Shown: positions 1 through 7,513, counted from the stretch's first letter. The stretch is DNA of 10,786 bases from Bacteroidaceae bacterium (GCA_016292545.1 JAEDIG010000081.1:1-10786), one strand, 5' to 3'. Translations and numbers: made by a program. The notes: generated by a model not told the origin, from the sequence alone.

Positions 1-111
1 ACCAACGGCTAAACTACAAAAAGATGCCATTCAGGAAGTTCAAAATACCGTAAAGATTGTAGTACACAGACAAGCAAACAAGAACTGCAAATCACTGAAC
101 AGCAATAGAAT

Positions 112-181
112 CGGACTTTGGGTTGTCAAACTTGGGTGAACATCAATAAGAACGGAATTTGAACTGTCAAACTTGGGTTAA
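112..181. repeat. Two imperfect 29-bp direct repeats, 41-bp period
   Basis: Positions 112-140 and 153-181 align without gaps. They share CGGA at the left, TTTG in the middle, and an exact 14-base core TGTCAAACTTGGGT (124-137 and 165-178) followed by one variable base and AA. Only 12 bp separate the copies. A much weaker echo (GAACTG, CAAA) begins near position 82. The function is unknown. It could be part of a degraded mobile-element end, a dispersed intergenic repeat or a tandem protein-binding site. There is no transposase beside it within the window. Confidence 0.6.
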
Positions 182-299
182 TCCCCATTGGCATATATCA
201 CATTCAGCGTACAACTCGGTCTTCAAATTGCCCTTCGCGAGTTCAGGTCAACACGAAGACCTCTTTATTTTTTTTCTTCGCCCTCCCCCGGAACAGAAA

Positions 300-353
300 G
301 GGCTGCGCACCGCCCTCCCCCGGGGACATGGGGGAGGGGACGGCGTGCAGCCC
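300..353 (-). terminator. GC-rich hairpin, probable terminator of the pyrG-yidC-dpp5-MFS operon
   Basis: The inner stem pairs CCCTCCCCC (313-321) perfectly with GGGGGAGGG (330-338) around an 8-base loop. The outer stem pairs 300-312 with 341-353, including an exact GGGCTGC/GCAGCCC base, one G-T wobble at 307-346 and one A-C mismatch at 309-344. A two-base bulge (339-340) separates the stems. It begins 25 bp after the transporter stop codon in the minus direction and is followed on that strand by CTTTCTGTTCC, only a modest U tract. A second copy of the 12-mer GCCCTCCCCCGG lies at 280-291, repeating 312-323. Position supports termination; the weak U tract lowers certainty. Confidence 0.6.
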
Positions 354-378
354 TGCTGTGAGTGTGTGTGTGGGAGGA

Positions 379-1725
379 CTATTTCATGTTCCTCTGCTCC
401 AGGCCGTAGCCCTTCTTCTTGTCTTCGGCCCACAGGAGCAGCGAGATGACGATGGACACCACACCGAAGGCGGCAAAGATGGCCATGGTGTGTGTGTAGT
501 CAATCATGCCGCTGGCATCGGTGTTGGCCTGGTTCACCTTGCCGATCCAGATGGGCACCATGGAGAGGCCGATGTTCTGGATGTAGAAGATGAGCGCGTA
601 GGCCGTGCCCAGCACCTGCATGGGGATGATCTTGGGCACACTAGGCCACATGGCGCTTGGCACCAGGCCGAAGGCCACACCCAGCACCACCATCAGCGTG
701 ATGGCCAGGGCCACGTTGTTGACGGGCAGGGCGAAGGTGGCATGGACCAGCGTGAGCAGCACGGAGCCGATGATCATGAGGGTGGCTCCCTTGCCGATGC
801 GGTCATAGATGAAGCCGAACAGGGGGGTGAGCACGATGGTGCCGTAGGGCAGCATGGACGGAATGCTTCCGGCCACGCTCTCGTCCACCCCGTACTTGAG
901 CACCATGATCTTGGTGGCGAACTTGAGGAAGGGGAACACACCGGCATAGAACATCAGGCACAGGAGGGCGATGTACCAGAAGCCCCTGTTGGTGACCAGA
1001 TAGACGATGTCGGCCCAGCGGAGCGTCTCCTCGGGCGCATCGCTCCCCGGGGTGCCGGCCGTGGCGTCGAGCCGGCGGTCCATCACGTTGTAGACGAGGA
1101 AGGCTATTATGCCGATGCAGAGCATGGCCGCACCCAGGCCCACCGACGAGGCCGCCCCGCCCATCTGGCGGGCAAAGGGAAGGGCCAGGCTGAGGGCGGC
1201 TGCCGTGCCCAGACGGGCCAGGCCCACCTGCACGCCCATGGCCAGGGCTAGCTCATGGCCGGTGAACCATTTCACCAGCACCTTGCTCACTGTGATGCCT
1301 GCAATCTCGCAGCCCACGCCGTAGACGGCAAAGCCCAGGCAGGCCACAATCACCTGCATGCTGTAGCCCATCAGCTGGCCCTCGAAGCTGTGGCCCACGG
1401 CGTACCATTTGATGAGCGCGCCCGCAAACATCAGCGCGGTGGACATGGTGCCCGTGAAGCGGATGCCGAACTTGTCCAGGATGATGCCTCCGATGAAGAG
1501 CAGGCCCAGGAACACGTTGAAGAATCCGTAGGAGCCGCTGAAGAATCCGTATTCGTCGCTGCTCCATCCCAGTCCGCCGTCGGCCTTGGCGGCTGTGAGC
1601 AGCGGTTCGAGGGGTGACATGACATCGGTGAAGAAGTAGCCGAACATCATCGTGGCGGCCACGAGGATCAGTGCCGTCCATCTCATGGCGGCGCTGTCGT
1701 TGAGTTTTTTTCTTGTTGTTTCCAT
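379..1725 (-). CDS. MFS transporter, MFSD1-like, candidate dipeptide carrier
   Basis: This 448-residue protein has the hydrophobic pattern of a 12-helix major facilitator, with a hydrophilic central loop at about 213-240. The helix 2-3 motif A appears as GGIILDKFGIRFTG (79-92), and a second-half counterpart FGFIYDRIGKGA lies near 303-314. From memory, the segment around helices 4 and 5 (GVGCE at 136-140 through GLARLG at 168-173) aligns well with mammalian MFSD1, a lysosomal dipeptide carrier. Glu140 and Arg171 have the same 31-residue spacing as the MFSD1 Glu/Arg pair reported to hold dipeptide termini. It starts 19 bp after dpp5, so the two are probably co-transcribed, which fits uptake of the dipeptides that dpp5 releases. 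MFS membership is firm; substrate is inferred. Other anion or sugar-phosphate carriers remain possible. The ATG at 1725 is the natural start; the next Met is residue 14. Confidence 0.9.
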   Translation of the reverse strand: METTRKKLNDSAAMRWTALILVAATMMFGYFFTDVMSPLEPLLTAAKADGGLGWSSDEYGFFSGSYGFFNVFLGLLFIGGIILDKFGIRFTGTMSTALMFAGALIKWYAVGHSFEGQLMGYSMQVIVACLGFAVYGVGCEIAGITVSKVLVKWFTGHELALAMGVQVGLARLGTAAALSLALPFARQMGGAASSVGLGAAMLCIGIIAFLVYNVMDRRLDATAGTPGSDAPEETLRWADIVYLVTNRGFWYIALLCLMFYAGVFPFLKFATKIMVLKYGVDESVAGSIPSMLPYGTIVLTPLFGFIYDRIGKGATLMIIGSVLLTLVHATFALPVNNVALAITLMVVLGVAFGLVPSAMWPSVPKIIPMQVLGTAYALIFYIQNIGLSMVPIWIGKVNQANTDASGMIDYTHTMAIFAAFGVVSIVISLLLWAEDKKKGYGLEQRNMK

Positions 1726-1744
1726 ATAGTGTGGTCAGATTTTT

Positions 1745-3883
1745 CTATCGGTCTTCGGCGGGGCTGTCCTTGAGCCAGCGGTCGAGCCAGCGGAAGAACG
1801 TGCGCTGCCACAGGATGCCGTTCTGCGGCTTCAGCACCCAGTGGTTCTCGTCGGGGTAGAGCAGCAGCTGGGCGGGCAGGCCGTGCATGCGCGCCGCGCT
1901 GAAGGCGCTTTGTCCCTGGGAGTGGAGGATGCGGTAGTCCTTCTCGCCGTGGATGCACAGGATGGGGGTGTCCCACTGGTCCACAAAGTAGTGGGGGCTC
2001 TGGGTGAACACCTTGCGGGTGCCTTCTCGGTCGGGGGTGCCGCCGAGGTCCCAGTTGGGGAACCACATCTCCTCGGTTTCATAGTATTGCTGGGTGGTGT
2101 TGAAGATGCCGTCGTGGGCGATGAAGGCCTTGAAGCGCTTCTCGTGGTGGCCGGCAAGCCAGTACACGCTGTAACCGCCGAACGATGCGCCCACACAGCC
2201 CAGGTGGTTCTTGTCCACATAGGGCTCCTTCACGATGTCGTCGATGGCGCTCAGGTAGTCTTTCATGCACTGTCCGCTGTAGTCGCCGCTTATCTGCTCC
2301 AACCATTCCATGCCGAAGCCGGGCAGGCCCCTGCGGTTGGGGGCGATGATGATGTAGCCCGAGGCGGCCATTATCTGGAAGTTCCAGCGGTAGCTCCAGA
2401 ACTGGCTCACAGGGCTCTGCGGGCCGCCCTCGCAGAAGAGCAGGACGGGGTATTTCCCGGAGGGGTCGAAATGGGGGGGATAGATGACCCAGCACAGTTC
2501 CTTCCCCCCGTCGGTGGTGGGCACCGCGCGCTCCTTCACCTCGCCCATGGTGAGGCGCTGGAGGATGTCCTTGTTCTCCTCGGTGAGTTGCACGATCACA
2601 CTGCCCTTGTTCTTGACAGGGTGCACCAGATAGAGGTCGTCGGGGGCGGAAATGCTGTGGCGGTTGGTGAGCAGCTGCTTGCCGCCCGGCATCAGCTGGA
2701 CGCTGCCGTAGTCATAGTCGCCTGCGGTGAGTTTGGTCACATGGCCCTGCAGGTCGGTCTGGTAAATCATGCTCCTGGCTTCCCACACTCCGGTGAAATA
2801 CAGCCTCTTGCTGTCTTCTCCCCACGTAAAGTCGTCCACTCCGCTCCCGAAGCTCTCGGTCACGTAGGTCTTGGAGCCTTTCTGGAGGTCGAGCACACAC
2901 AGGCGGGTGCGGTCGCTCTCATATCCGTCGCGGGCCATGCTCTTCCAGGCGATGCGCTTGCCGTCGGGGCTGAACTGCGGGTCCTGGTCGTAGCCCGCGT
3001 TGATGTCCTCTTCGCTCTGGTTCTTCTCCTGCCTGGCGAGCGAGCGCAGGGGGTCGCTGGCGGGCTCCTGGTAGCCCTGTGGCTTGCACAGGTTGGTGGT
3101 GCGCTGTGTGGCCAGGTCGTAGAGGTAGATGTCGGAGTCGGTGCTGGTGGCATAGGCCACGCCCGTTTTCTTGCGGCTGGTGTAGGCTATCTGCTTGCCG
3201 TCGGGGCTCCAGCAGAACTGCTCGGTGCCTCCGAAGGGCAGCATAGGGCATTCATAGGGCTCGCCTTCCAGGATGTCCTTCTGGATGCGGATGGCCTGCC
3301 CGTCGGCCGAGGCCAGGAAGATGTGGGGGATGGTGCGCACATACTGGTCCCAGTGCTTGTAGTTCATGTCGTCTATCACGAGGCCTGTGGCCAGGGGCAG
3401 GTCCTTTTCCTGCGGCTGGATGCTGCCGGTGGCCTCCACCTGGCGGATGACTATCAGCCTTGTCTCGTCGGGCGAGAAGAGGAAGCCCTCCAGGTCGCCT
3501 CCGTCATAGAGCTGCCTGCGGTCGGTGCCGCTGGTGTCCATTGTCCACAGGTTGCCTCCGCTGAGGTAGGCTATGCGCTGGCCCTTCTGGATGAAGGCGG
3601 GTTGCGACTCGCTGGTGCCCGCTGGGGTGAGCACGGTGCGTCCTGTGCCGTCGGCATTGATGATGCAGATGGCCGTGTGGATCTTGTTGGCCGCTATGTC
3701 GGGGGTGGAAACGGTGTAGACCACTCGCTTGCCGTCGGGGCTGGCTGTTTGTCCGCCCACACGGTGCATCGACCAGAGAATCTCCGGGGTCATGAGGTCG
3801 TCGGCTGCCATGGTCTTGCTGCTGGCTGCGGCCACACAGGAGAGTGCGGCCGCAGTGATGAGGGTTTTACATGTGTGTGTCAT
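1745..3883 (-). CDS. dpp5: Dipeptidyl-peptidase 5 (S9 family serine peptidase), exported
   Basis: This 712-residue protein closely resembles, from memory, Porphyromonas gingivalis DPP5, which removes N-terminal dipeptides with Ala or a hydrophobic residue at P1 in the periplasm. A beta-propeller (about 30-430, with repeated SPDG turns) precedes an alpha/beta-hydrolase domain. Catalytic residues are Ser567 in GASFGG, Asp649 in GEKDYR and His681 in DENHW. Strings such as APNRRGLPGFG, QISGDY and YWLAGHH match the DPP5 family. The start at 3883 gives a clear signal peptide (MTHTCK, then a hydrophobic Ala-rich core, probable cleavage after Met-Ala at about 26). The same frame stays open upstream to 4138, but that stretch overlaps yidC and reads as low-complexity Pro/Arg/Gln. 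An acidic, glutamine-rich insertion near residues 270-300 seems absent from the Porphyromonas protein. It follows yidC by 56 bp and precedes the transporter by 19 bp. Confidence 0.93.
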   Translation of the reverse strand: MTHTCKTLITAAALSCVAAASSKTMAADDLMTPEILWSMHRVGGQTASPDGKRVVYTVSTPDIAANKIHTAICIINADGTGRTVLTPAGTSESQPAFIQKGQRIAYLSGGNLWTMDTSGTDRRQLYDGGDLEGFLFSPDETRLIVIRQVEATGSIQPQEKDLPLATGLVIDDMNYKHWDQYVRTIPHIFLASADGQAIRIQKDILEGEPYECPMLPFGGTEQFCWSPDGKQIAYTSRKKTGVAYATSTDSDIYLYDLATQRTTNLCKPQGYQEPASDPLRSLARQEKNQSEEDINAGYDQDPQFSPDGKRIAWKSMARDGYESDRTRLCVLDLQKGSKTYVTESFGSGVDDFTWGEDSKRLYFTGVWEARSMIYQTDLQGHVTKLTAGDYDYGSVQLMPGGKQLLTNRHSISAPDDLYLVHPVKNKGSVIVQLTEENKDILQRLTMGEVKERAVPTTDGGKELCWVIYPPHFDPSGKYPVLLFCEGGPQSPVSQFWSYRWNFQIMAASGYIIIAPNRRGLPGFGMEWLEQISGDYSGQCMKDYLSAIDDIVKEPYVDKNHLGCVGASFGGYSVYWLAGHHEKRFKAFIAHDGIFNTTQQYYETEEMWFPNWDLGGTPDREGTRKVFTQSPHYFVDQWDTPILCIHGEKDYRILHSQGQSAFSAARMHGLPAQLLLYPDENHWVLKPQNGILWQRTFFRWLDRWLKDSPAEDR

Positions 3884-3921
3884 TGATTCATTATTATGTG
3901 CAATAGTCAATGTATGGGTTC

Positions 3922-3939
3922 TTTTTTTTTGGGGGGGGG
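3922..3939. repeat. T9G9 homopolymer tract (C9A9 on the coding strand)
   Basis: Nine T at 3922-3930 are followed directly by nine G at 3931-3939. On the minus strand this reads C9 then A9, beginning at the base after the yidC TGA stop (3940-3942) and ending 38 bp before the dpp5 ATG. It is the only such double tract in the window. Tracts like this change length easily during replication. Here a change would not alter either protein, only the spacing or transcript leader between them. Sequencing or assembly error in the run length is also possible. Confidence 0.85.
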
Positions 3940-5814
3940 TCAATGCCTGGCCTGCTGCTCCTGCATCTTCTGCAGGGCTTCCAGACGGGCTGCCAGGCCT
4001 GTGGCCTTGCGCGGGTCGTTCTTGTGCTGCTGGCGGTAGGCCTCCAGCTTGGCCAGGAGCTTGGCGTCGTCGGTGCGCTTGCGCAGCACCCACATGATGA
4101 GGATGCTGGTGAGGCCGGAGAGGAAGTAGTAGTAGCACAGGCCGGAACTGTAGTTGTTGAACATGAAGAAGAACATCACGGGCATGGCGTACATCATGTA
4201 TTGCATCATCTTCATCTGCTGTGCCTGTTCGCTGCTCATCTGGTTCTGCTGCTGGCGCATGCTTATCCAGGTGTTGATGATGTTGGTGAGGCAGAAGAGG
4301 AGGCAGAAGATGCTCAGGTGGTCGCCGATGAGCCAGATGTGGGTGCCCCAGTTGATGATGTCGTCATAGGCGCTCAGGTCGTCGGCCCACAGGAAGGGCT
4401 CGCCCCTGAGCTCGATGGCGTTGGGCACAAAGTTGAACAGGGCAATCCAGATGGGGGTCTGGATGAGCATGGGCAGGCATCCGCCCATGGGGCTCACGCC
4501 ATACTGGCTGTAGAGCTGCATCATTTCCTGCTGCTTCTTCATGGCGTCTTCCTGCTTGGGGTACTTGCGTCCGATTTCGTCCACCTGGGGCTTGAGCACA
4601 CGCATCTTGGCACTGCTCAGATAGCTCTTCTTGGTGGTGGGGTAGACGAGGATCTTCACGATGATGGTGAGCAGCAGCAGCACAATGCCCATCGACAAGC
4701 CCAGCCCGTTGAGCCAGTCAAAGAGGTAGAGGATGAAGAAACGGTTGATCCACCGCACGATGGGCCAGCCGAAGTAGATCATCTCCTCCAGCCTGAGGTC
4801 GGTCTTGAGCTTGCCCTGCCCGTTGGTTTCCTTGAGCAGGTGGAAGTCGTTGGGGCCGATGTACATCTGCATGAGCGTGGGCTGGAGGCCGCTGGCGTCG
4901 AAGCTCGTCTGCATGGTGGCGCCATAGTGCTTCAGCGGGCTCTCGTAGCGCACGGGCACGTCGGGCGTGGGCTCGGGCTTGCTGCTGAGCGTGGCCTGGG
5001 CAAGGTCCTGGTGGGCGATGAGCACACAGCTGAAGAACTGGTTCTTGAAGGCCACCCAGTCCAGGGGCTTCTCGCATTGGAACTGCTTTTCCGAGGTCTC
5101 GCTCAGGTTGTCCACGCCGCCGCCCTTTTCCTTGTAGGTGAGGCTGCTGTAGCGGTTCTCGAAGTCGAAGCCTTTTTCCAGCATCCTGGCCGTCTTCTGC
5201 CATTCTATCAGCATTGTCTTGGTGCCGGGCTCTGTGTGGCGTGCCATGCCGTTGGCGCTCACGGCCATGTCCAGCAGATAGGAGCCGGCGTGCAGCGCAT
5301 AGGCGATGTCGAGCGTGCTGCCGTCGGCTGCCTGCAGGCGCATGACCACGCTCGTGTCCGTCCGGGCCATGGGGGTGAAGTAGTAGTTGTCCGTGTCTAT
5401 GTTGTCGCGCTTGCCGCTGATCATGAAGTGCAGCCGGTTGTCGGCGTCCATTATCCTGATGGGGTTGCCGGCCTTGATGCCCGAACCGCCTGTGATGACG
5501 GCTTGCCTTATCCTGCCGCCTTTGGTGGACAGGGTCACTTCGAGGTGCTCGTTGCGGAGCACCACATCCTGGGCCTGCCCTGTGAGATGGCTGTGGAAGA
5601 GGGCCGTGGAGTCGGCAAGCAGCTGCATGGCCTGGGCGTCGGGCCGGGCGCTTTCTGCTGCGGCCTGCTTCTGGGCCATGGCCTGTTCTACACGCTGGAT
5701 GGAATCCTGGCGCGCCATTTCCTGCAACTCAGCCTCGCTGGGACGGCTGTACCAGTTGAATCCGATGAGCACCAGTGCAATCAGTATGAAACCTGTTACG
5801 GTGTTTTTGTCCAT
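3940..5814 (-). CDS. yidC: Membrane protein insertase YidC
   Basis: YidC inserts and folds inner-membrane proteins, alone or with SecYEG. The 624-residue length is normal for Bacteroidota. An N-terminal membrane anchor (about 6-22, TGFILIALVLIGFNWY) is followed by a large periplasmic domain (about 25-345). The conserved insertase core starts near 350 (FGWPIVRWINRFF). It includes the cytoplasmic helical hairpin (YLSSAKMRVLKPQ near 395-410, then a long charged stretch ending QYGVSPMGGCLPM) and further membrane helices (TPIWIALFNFVP; MPVMFFFMFNNYSSGL). The C-terminal tail from about 575 is rich in Lys, Arg and Gln, as expected for ribosome contact. It lies 35 bp downstream of pyrG on the same strand, an arrangement I recall as common in Bacteroidales. 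The TGA stop abuts the C9A9 tract. Confidence 0.97.
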   Translation of the reverse strand: MDKNTVTGFILIALVLIGFNWYSRPSEAELQEMARQDSIQRVEQAMAQKQAAAESARPDAQAMQLLADSTALFHSHLTGQAQDVVLRNEHLEVTLSTKGGRIRQAVITGGSGIKAGNPIRIMDADNRLHFMISGKRDNIDTDNYYFTPMARTDTSVVMRLQAADGSTLDIAYALHAGSYLLDMAVSANGMARHTEPGTKTMLIEWQKTARMLEKGFDFENRYSSLTYKEKGGGVDNLSETSEKQFQCEKPLDWVAFKNQFFSCVLIAHQDLAQATLSSKPEPTPDVPVRYESPLKHYGATMQTSFDASGLQPTLMQMYIGPNDFHLLKETNGQGKLKTDLRLEEMIYFGWPIVRWINRFFILYLFDWLNGLGLSMGIVLLLLTIIVKILVYPTTKKSYLSSAKMRVLKPQVDEIGRKYPKQEDAMKKQQEMMQLYSQYGVSPMGGCLPMLIQTPIWIALFNFVPNAIELRGEPFLWADDLSAYDDIINWGTHIWLIGDHLSIFCLLFCLTNIINTWISMRQQQNQMSSEQAQQMKMMQYMMYAMPVMFFFMFNNYSSGLCYYYFLSGLTSILIMWVLRKRTDDAKLLAKLEAYRQQHKNDPRKATGLAARLEALQKMQEQQARH

Positions 5815-5849
5815 GAGAAATTAAATGATGTTGTTTATTGATGTTGGGA

Positions 5850-7466
5850 TTATTCGTCAGTGTTCTTGTTGGCTATGGCGGCCTCCACGAAGCTCATGAA
5901 AAGAGGGTGGGGGTGGAGCACAGTGCTGCTGTATTCGGGGTGGAACTGTGTGCCTATGTACCATTTCAGCTGGGGAATCTCTACGATTTCCACCAGGTTG
6001 CTCTCGGGGTTGATGCCCACGCACTGCATGCCGTTCTGTTCGTATTCCCCGGTGTACAGGTTGTTGAACTCATAGCGGTGGCGGTGGCGCTCATGCACTT
6101 TCTCTTCCTTCCCGTAGGCTTCCCATGTGCGGCTGCCCTTGCGGATGTCGCACTCATAGGCTCCCAGGCGCATGGTGCCTCCCATGTGGGTGATGGCTTT
6201 CTGCTCCTCCATGATGTCTATCACGTTGTGCCTGGTCGTCTCGTCCATCTCGCGGCTGTTGGCGTCTGCGTAGCCCAGCACGTCGCGGGCGAATTCAATC
6301 ACCATCATCTGCATGCCCAGGCAAATGCCGAAGGTGGGAATGTCGTGCTCACGGGTGTAGCGTGCGGCCACAATCTTCCCCTCAATGCCACGCTGCCCGA
6401 ATCCGGGACAGATGACCACGCCCTGCATCCCTGCCAGCAGGGCGGCGATGTTGCCGGCGTTGGCCTGCTCGCTGTTGATGAAGTGGGTCTTCATCTTGTG
6501 GTCGTTGTACACGCCTGCATGGGCCAGACTTTCCAGAATGCTCTTGTAGGCGTCCTGAAGGTCGTATTTCCCCACCAGGGCTATGTGCACCTCTTCTGTG
6601 GCCTTCTCCCTGCGGTCCAGGAAATTGCGCCATGGGCCCAGCCCTGGCCGCTCGCCCACGGGAAGCCCCAGCTTCTTGAGGATGATTTCGTCGAGACCCT
6701 GGTTCTGAAGGTTCACGGGCACCTGATAGATGCTGGGCATGTCTTCGCTCTGGATGACAGCTTCGGGGGCCACGTTGCAGAAATTGGCCACCTTCCTGCG
6801 GATGCCGTCGTCCAGGTGGTGCTCCGTGCGGAGCACAAGGATGTCGGGCTGGATGCCTTGGCTCTGGAGCTGTTTCACACTGCTCTGGGTGGGCTTGGTC
6901 TTGATTTCCTTGGCTGCCGACAGATAGGGCACATAGGTGAGATGGATGTTGATGGCGTTGCCTTCGTTTTCCCACTTGAACTGGCGGATGGCCTCCAGGA
7001 AGGGGGCGCTCTCGATGTCGCCGATGGTGCCGCCGATTTCGGTAATCACGAAGTCGAACTTGTATTTGATGCCAAGCTGCTTGATGTTCCGCTTGATTTC
7101 ATCGGTGATGTGGGGAACCACCTGGATGGTCTTCCCCAGATAGTCGCCCCTGCGCTCCTTCTCGATGACATTCTTGTAGATGCGCCCGGTGGTGATGTTG
7201 TTGGCATGGGTGGTGCGGATGCCTGTGAACCGCTCGTAGTGCCCCAGGTCAAGGTCGGTTTCCAGACCGTCCTCTGTCACGTAGCATTCCCCGTGCTCAT
7301 AGGGGTTGAGCGTGCCCGGGTCGATGTTGATGTAGGGGTCAAACTTCTGGATAGTGATGTTGTAGCCTCTTGCCTGAAGCAGTTTCCCGATGGAGGAGGA
7401 GATGATGCCTTTTCCCAGTGAGGAAACGACACCGCCTGTCACAAAAATATACTTTGTCTCAGCCAC
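5850..7466 (-). CDS. pyrG: CTP synthase (glutamine-hydrolysing)
   Basis: CTP synthase makes CTP from UTP, ATP and glutamine, the last step of pyrimidine nucleotide synthesis in the cytoplasm. The 538 residues are the full family length. The synthetase domain has the N-terminal nucleotide-binding loop GGVVSSLGKG (11-20), DPYINIDPGTLNPYEHGE and the TGRIYKNVI and GKTIQVVPHITDEIK blocks. The glutamine amidotransferase domain has the nucleophile Cys382 in GICLGMQ and the His509/Glu511 pair in FHPEY, close to E. coli Cys379, His515 and Glu517. The start codon is GTG (CAC at 7464-7466). No ATG is available upstream because an in-frame TAA lies 15 bases before it, and the protein beginning MAETKYIFVTGG fits the family. 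It is first in the four-gene minus-strand cluster. Confidence 0.98.
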   Translation of the reverse strand: MAETKYIFVTGGVVSSLGKGIISSSIGKLLQARGYNITIQKFDPYINIDPGTLNPYEHGECYVTEDGLETDLDLGHYERFTGIRTTHANNITTGRIYKNVIEKERRGDYLGKTIQVVPHITDEIKRNIKQLGIKYKFDFVITEIGGTIGDIESAPFLEAIRQFKWENEGNAINIHLTYVPYLSAAKEIKTKPTQSSVKQLQSQGIQPDILVLRTEHHLDDGIRRKVANFCNVAPEAVIQSEDMPSIYQVPVNLQNQGLDEIILKKLGLPVGERPGLGPWRNFLDRREKATEEVHIALVGKYDLQDAYKSILESLAHAGVYNDHKMKTHFINSEQANAGNIAALLAGMQGVVICPGFGQRGIEGKIVAARYTREHDIPTFGICLGMQMMVIEFARDVLGYADANSREMDETTRHNVIDIMEEQKAITHMGGTMRLGAYECDIRKGSRTWEAYGKEEKVHERHRHRYEFNNLYTGEYEQNGMQCVGINPESNLVEIVEIPQLKWYIGTQFHPEYSSTVLHPHPLFMSFVEAAIANKNTDE

Positions 7467-7505
7467 TTTTTTCTTAAATTATGGTTTGTAATTACATTCA
7501 ATCTG

Positions 7506-7513
7506 CAAAAATA
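7506..7513 (-). promoter_or_regulatory. Candidate -7 box of the pyrG promoter
   Basis: On the minus strand 7513-7506 reads TATTTTTG, a full match to the Bacteroidota -7 consensus TAnnTTTG, about 40 bp upstream of the pyrG GTG. No good TTTG -33 element lies 19-21 bp upstream, so the call rests on the -7 box, its position and the surrounding T-rich DNA. Confidence 0.45.

Larger units (their letters stand above)
1..378. other. Intergenic region with no convincing gene
   Basis: This stretch is AT-rich over roughly its first 270 bases and then turns sharply GC-rich. It contains a degenerate two-copy repeat (112-181) and a GC-rich hairpin (300-353), both listed separately. Frame 2 on the plus strand is open from position 2 to a TGA at 137-139 (about 45 codons, ending LWVVKLG). 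That could be the 3' end of a gene entering from the left, but nothing in it is recognisable and its base composition is unlike the genes here. The open frame from 159 that runs through the hairpin into the transporter gene has low-complexity content and is not believed to be real. Confidence 0.5.

Noticed and set aside
54..66. The 13-mer AGATTGTAGTACA occurs both here and at 10771-10783, suggesting flanking repeats or an rRNA-related remnant at the left edge
   Set aside because: About one exact 13-base match is expected by chance in a window this size, and the surrounding bases do not align (no boxA, no promoter).
112..181. CRISPR-like repeat-spacer pattern
   Set aside because: There are only two imperfect copies, the gap between them is 12 bp, and no cas gene is present.
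159..449. Short plus-strand open frame across the hairpin region
   Set aside because: It runs through the inverted repeat and into the antisense of the transporter gene, with no recognisable content.
3838..3850. Lipoprotein signal (Cys16 in ALSC) in DPP5
   Set aside because: Residues before the Cys do not form a good lipobox (no Leu at -3, Leu at -2), whereas a type I cleavage site around TMA/AD is available.
1841..3886. Very long open frame on the plus strand opposite dpp5, with similar ones opposite yidC (3910-5841) and pyrG (5838-7421)
   Set aside because: Each lies antisense to a gene with strong family matches. The translations are low-complexity Val/Leu/Gly/His-rich, as expected from GC-rich codon bias on the other strand, and no domain is recognisable.
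3884..4138. Upstream extension of dpp5 by 85 codons
   Set aside because: It overlaps the 3' end of yidC in another frame, crosses the homopolymer tract, encodes Pro/Arg/Gln-rich filler, and would bury the clear signal peptide that begins at 3883.
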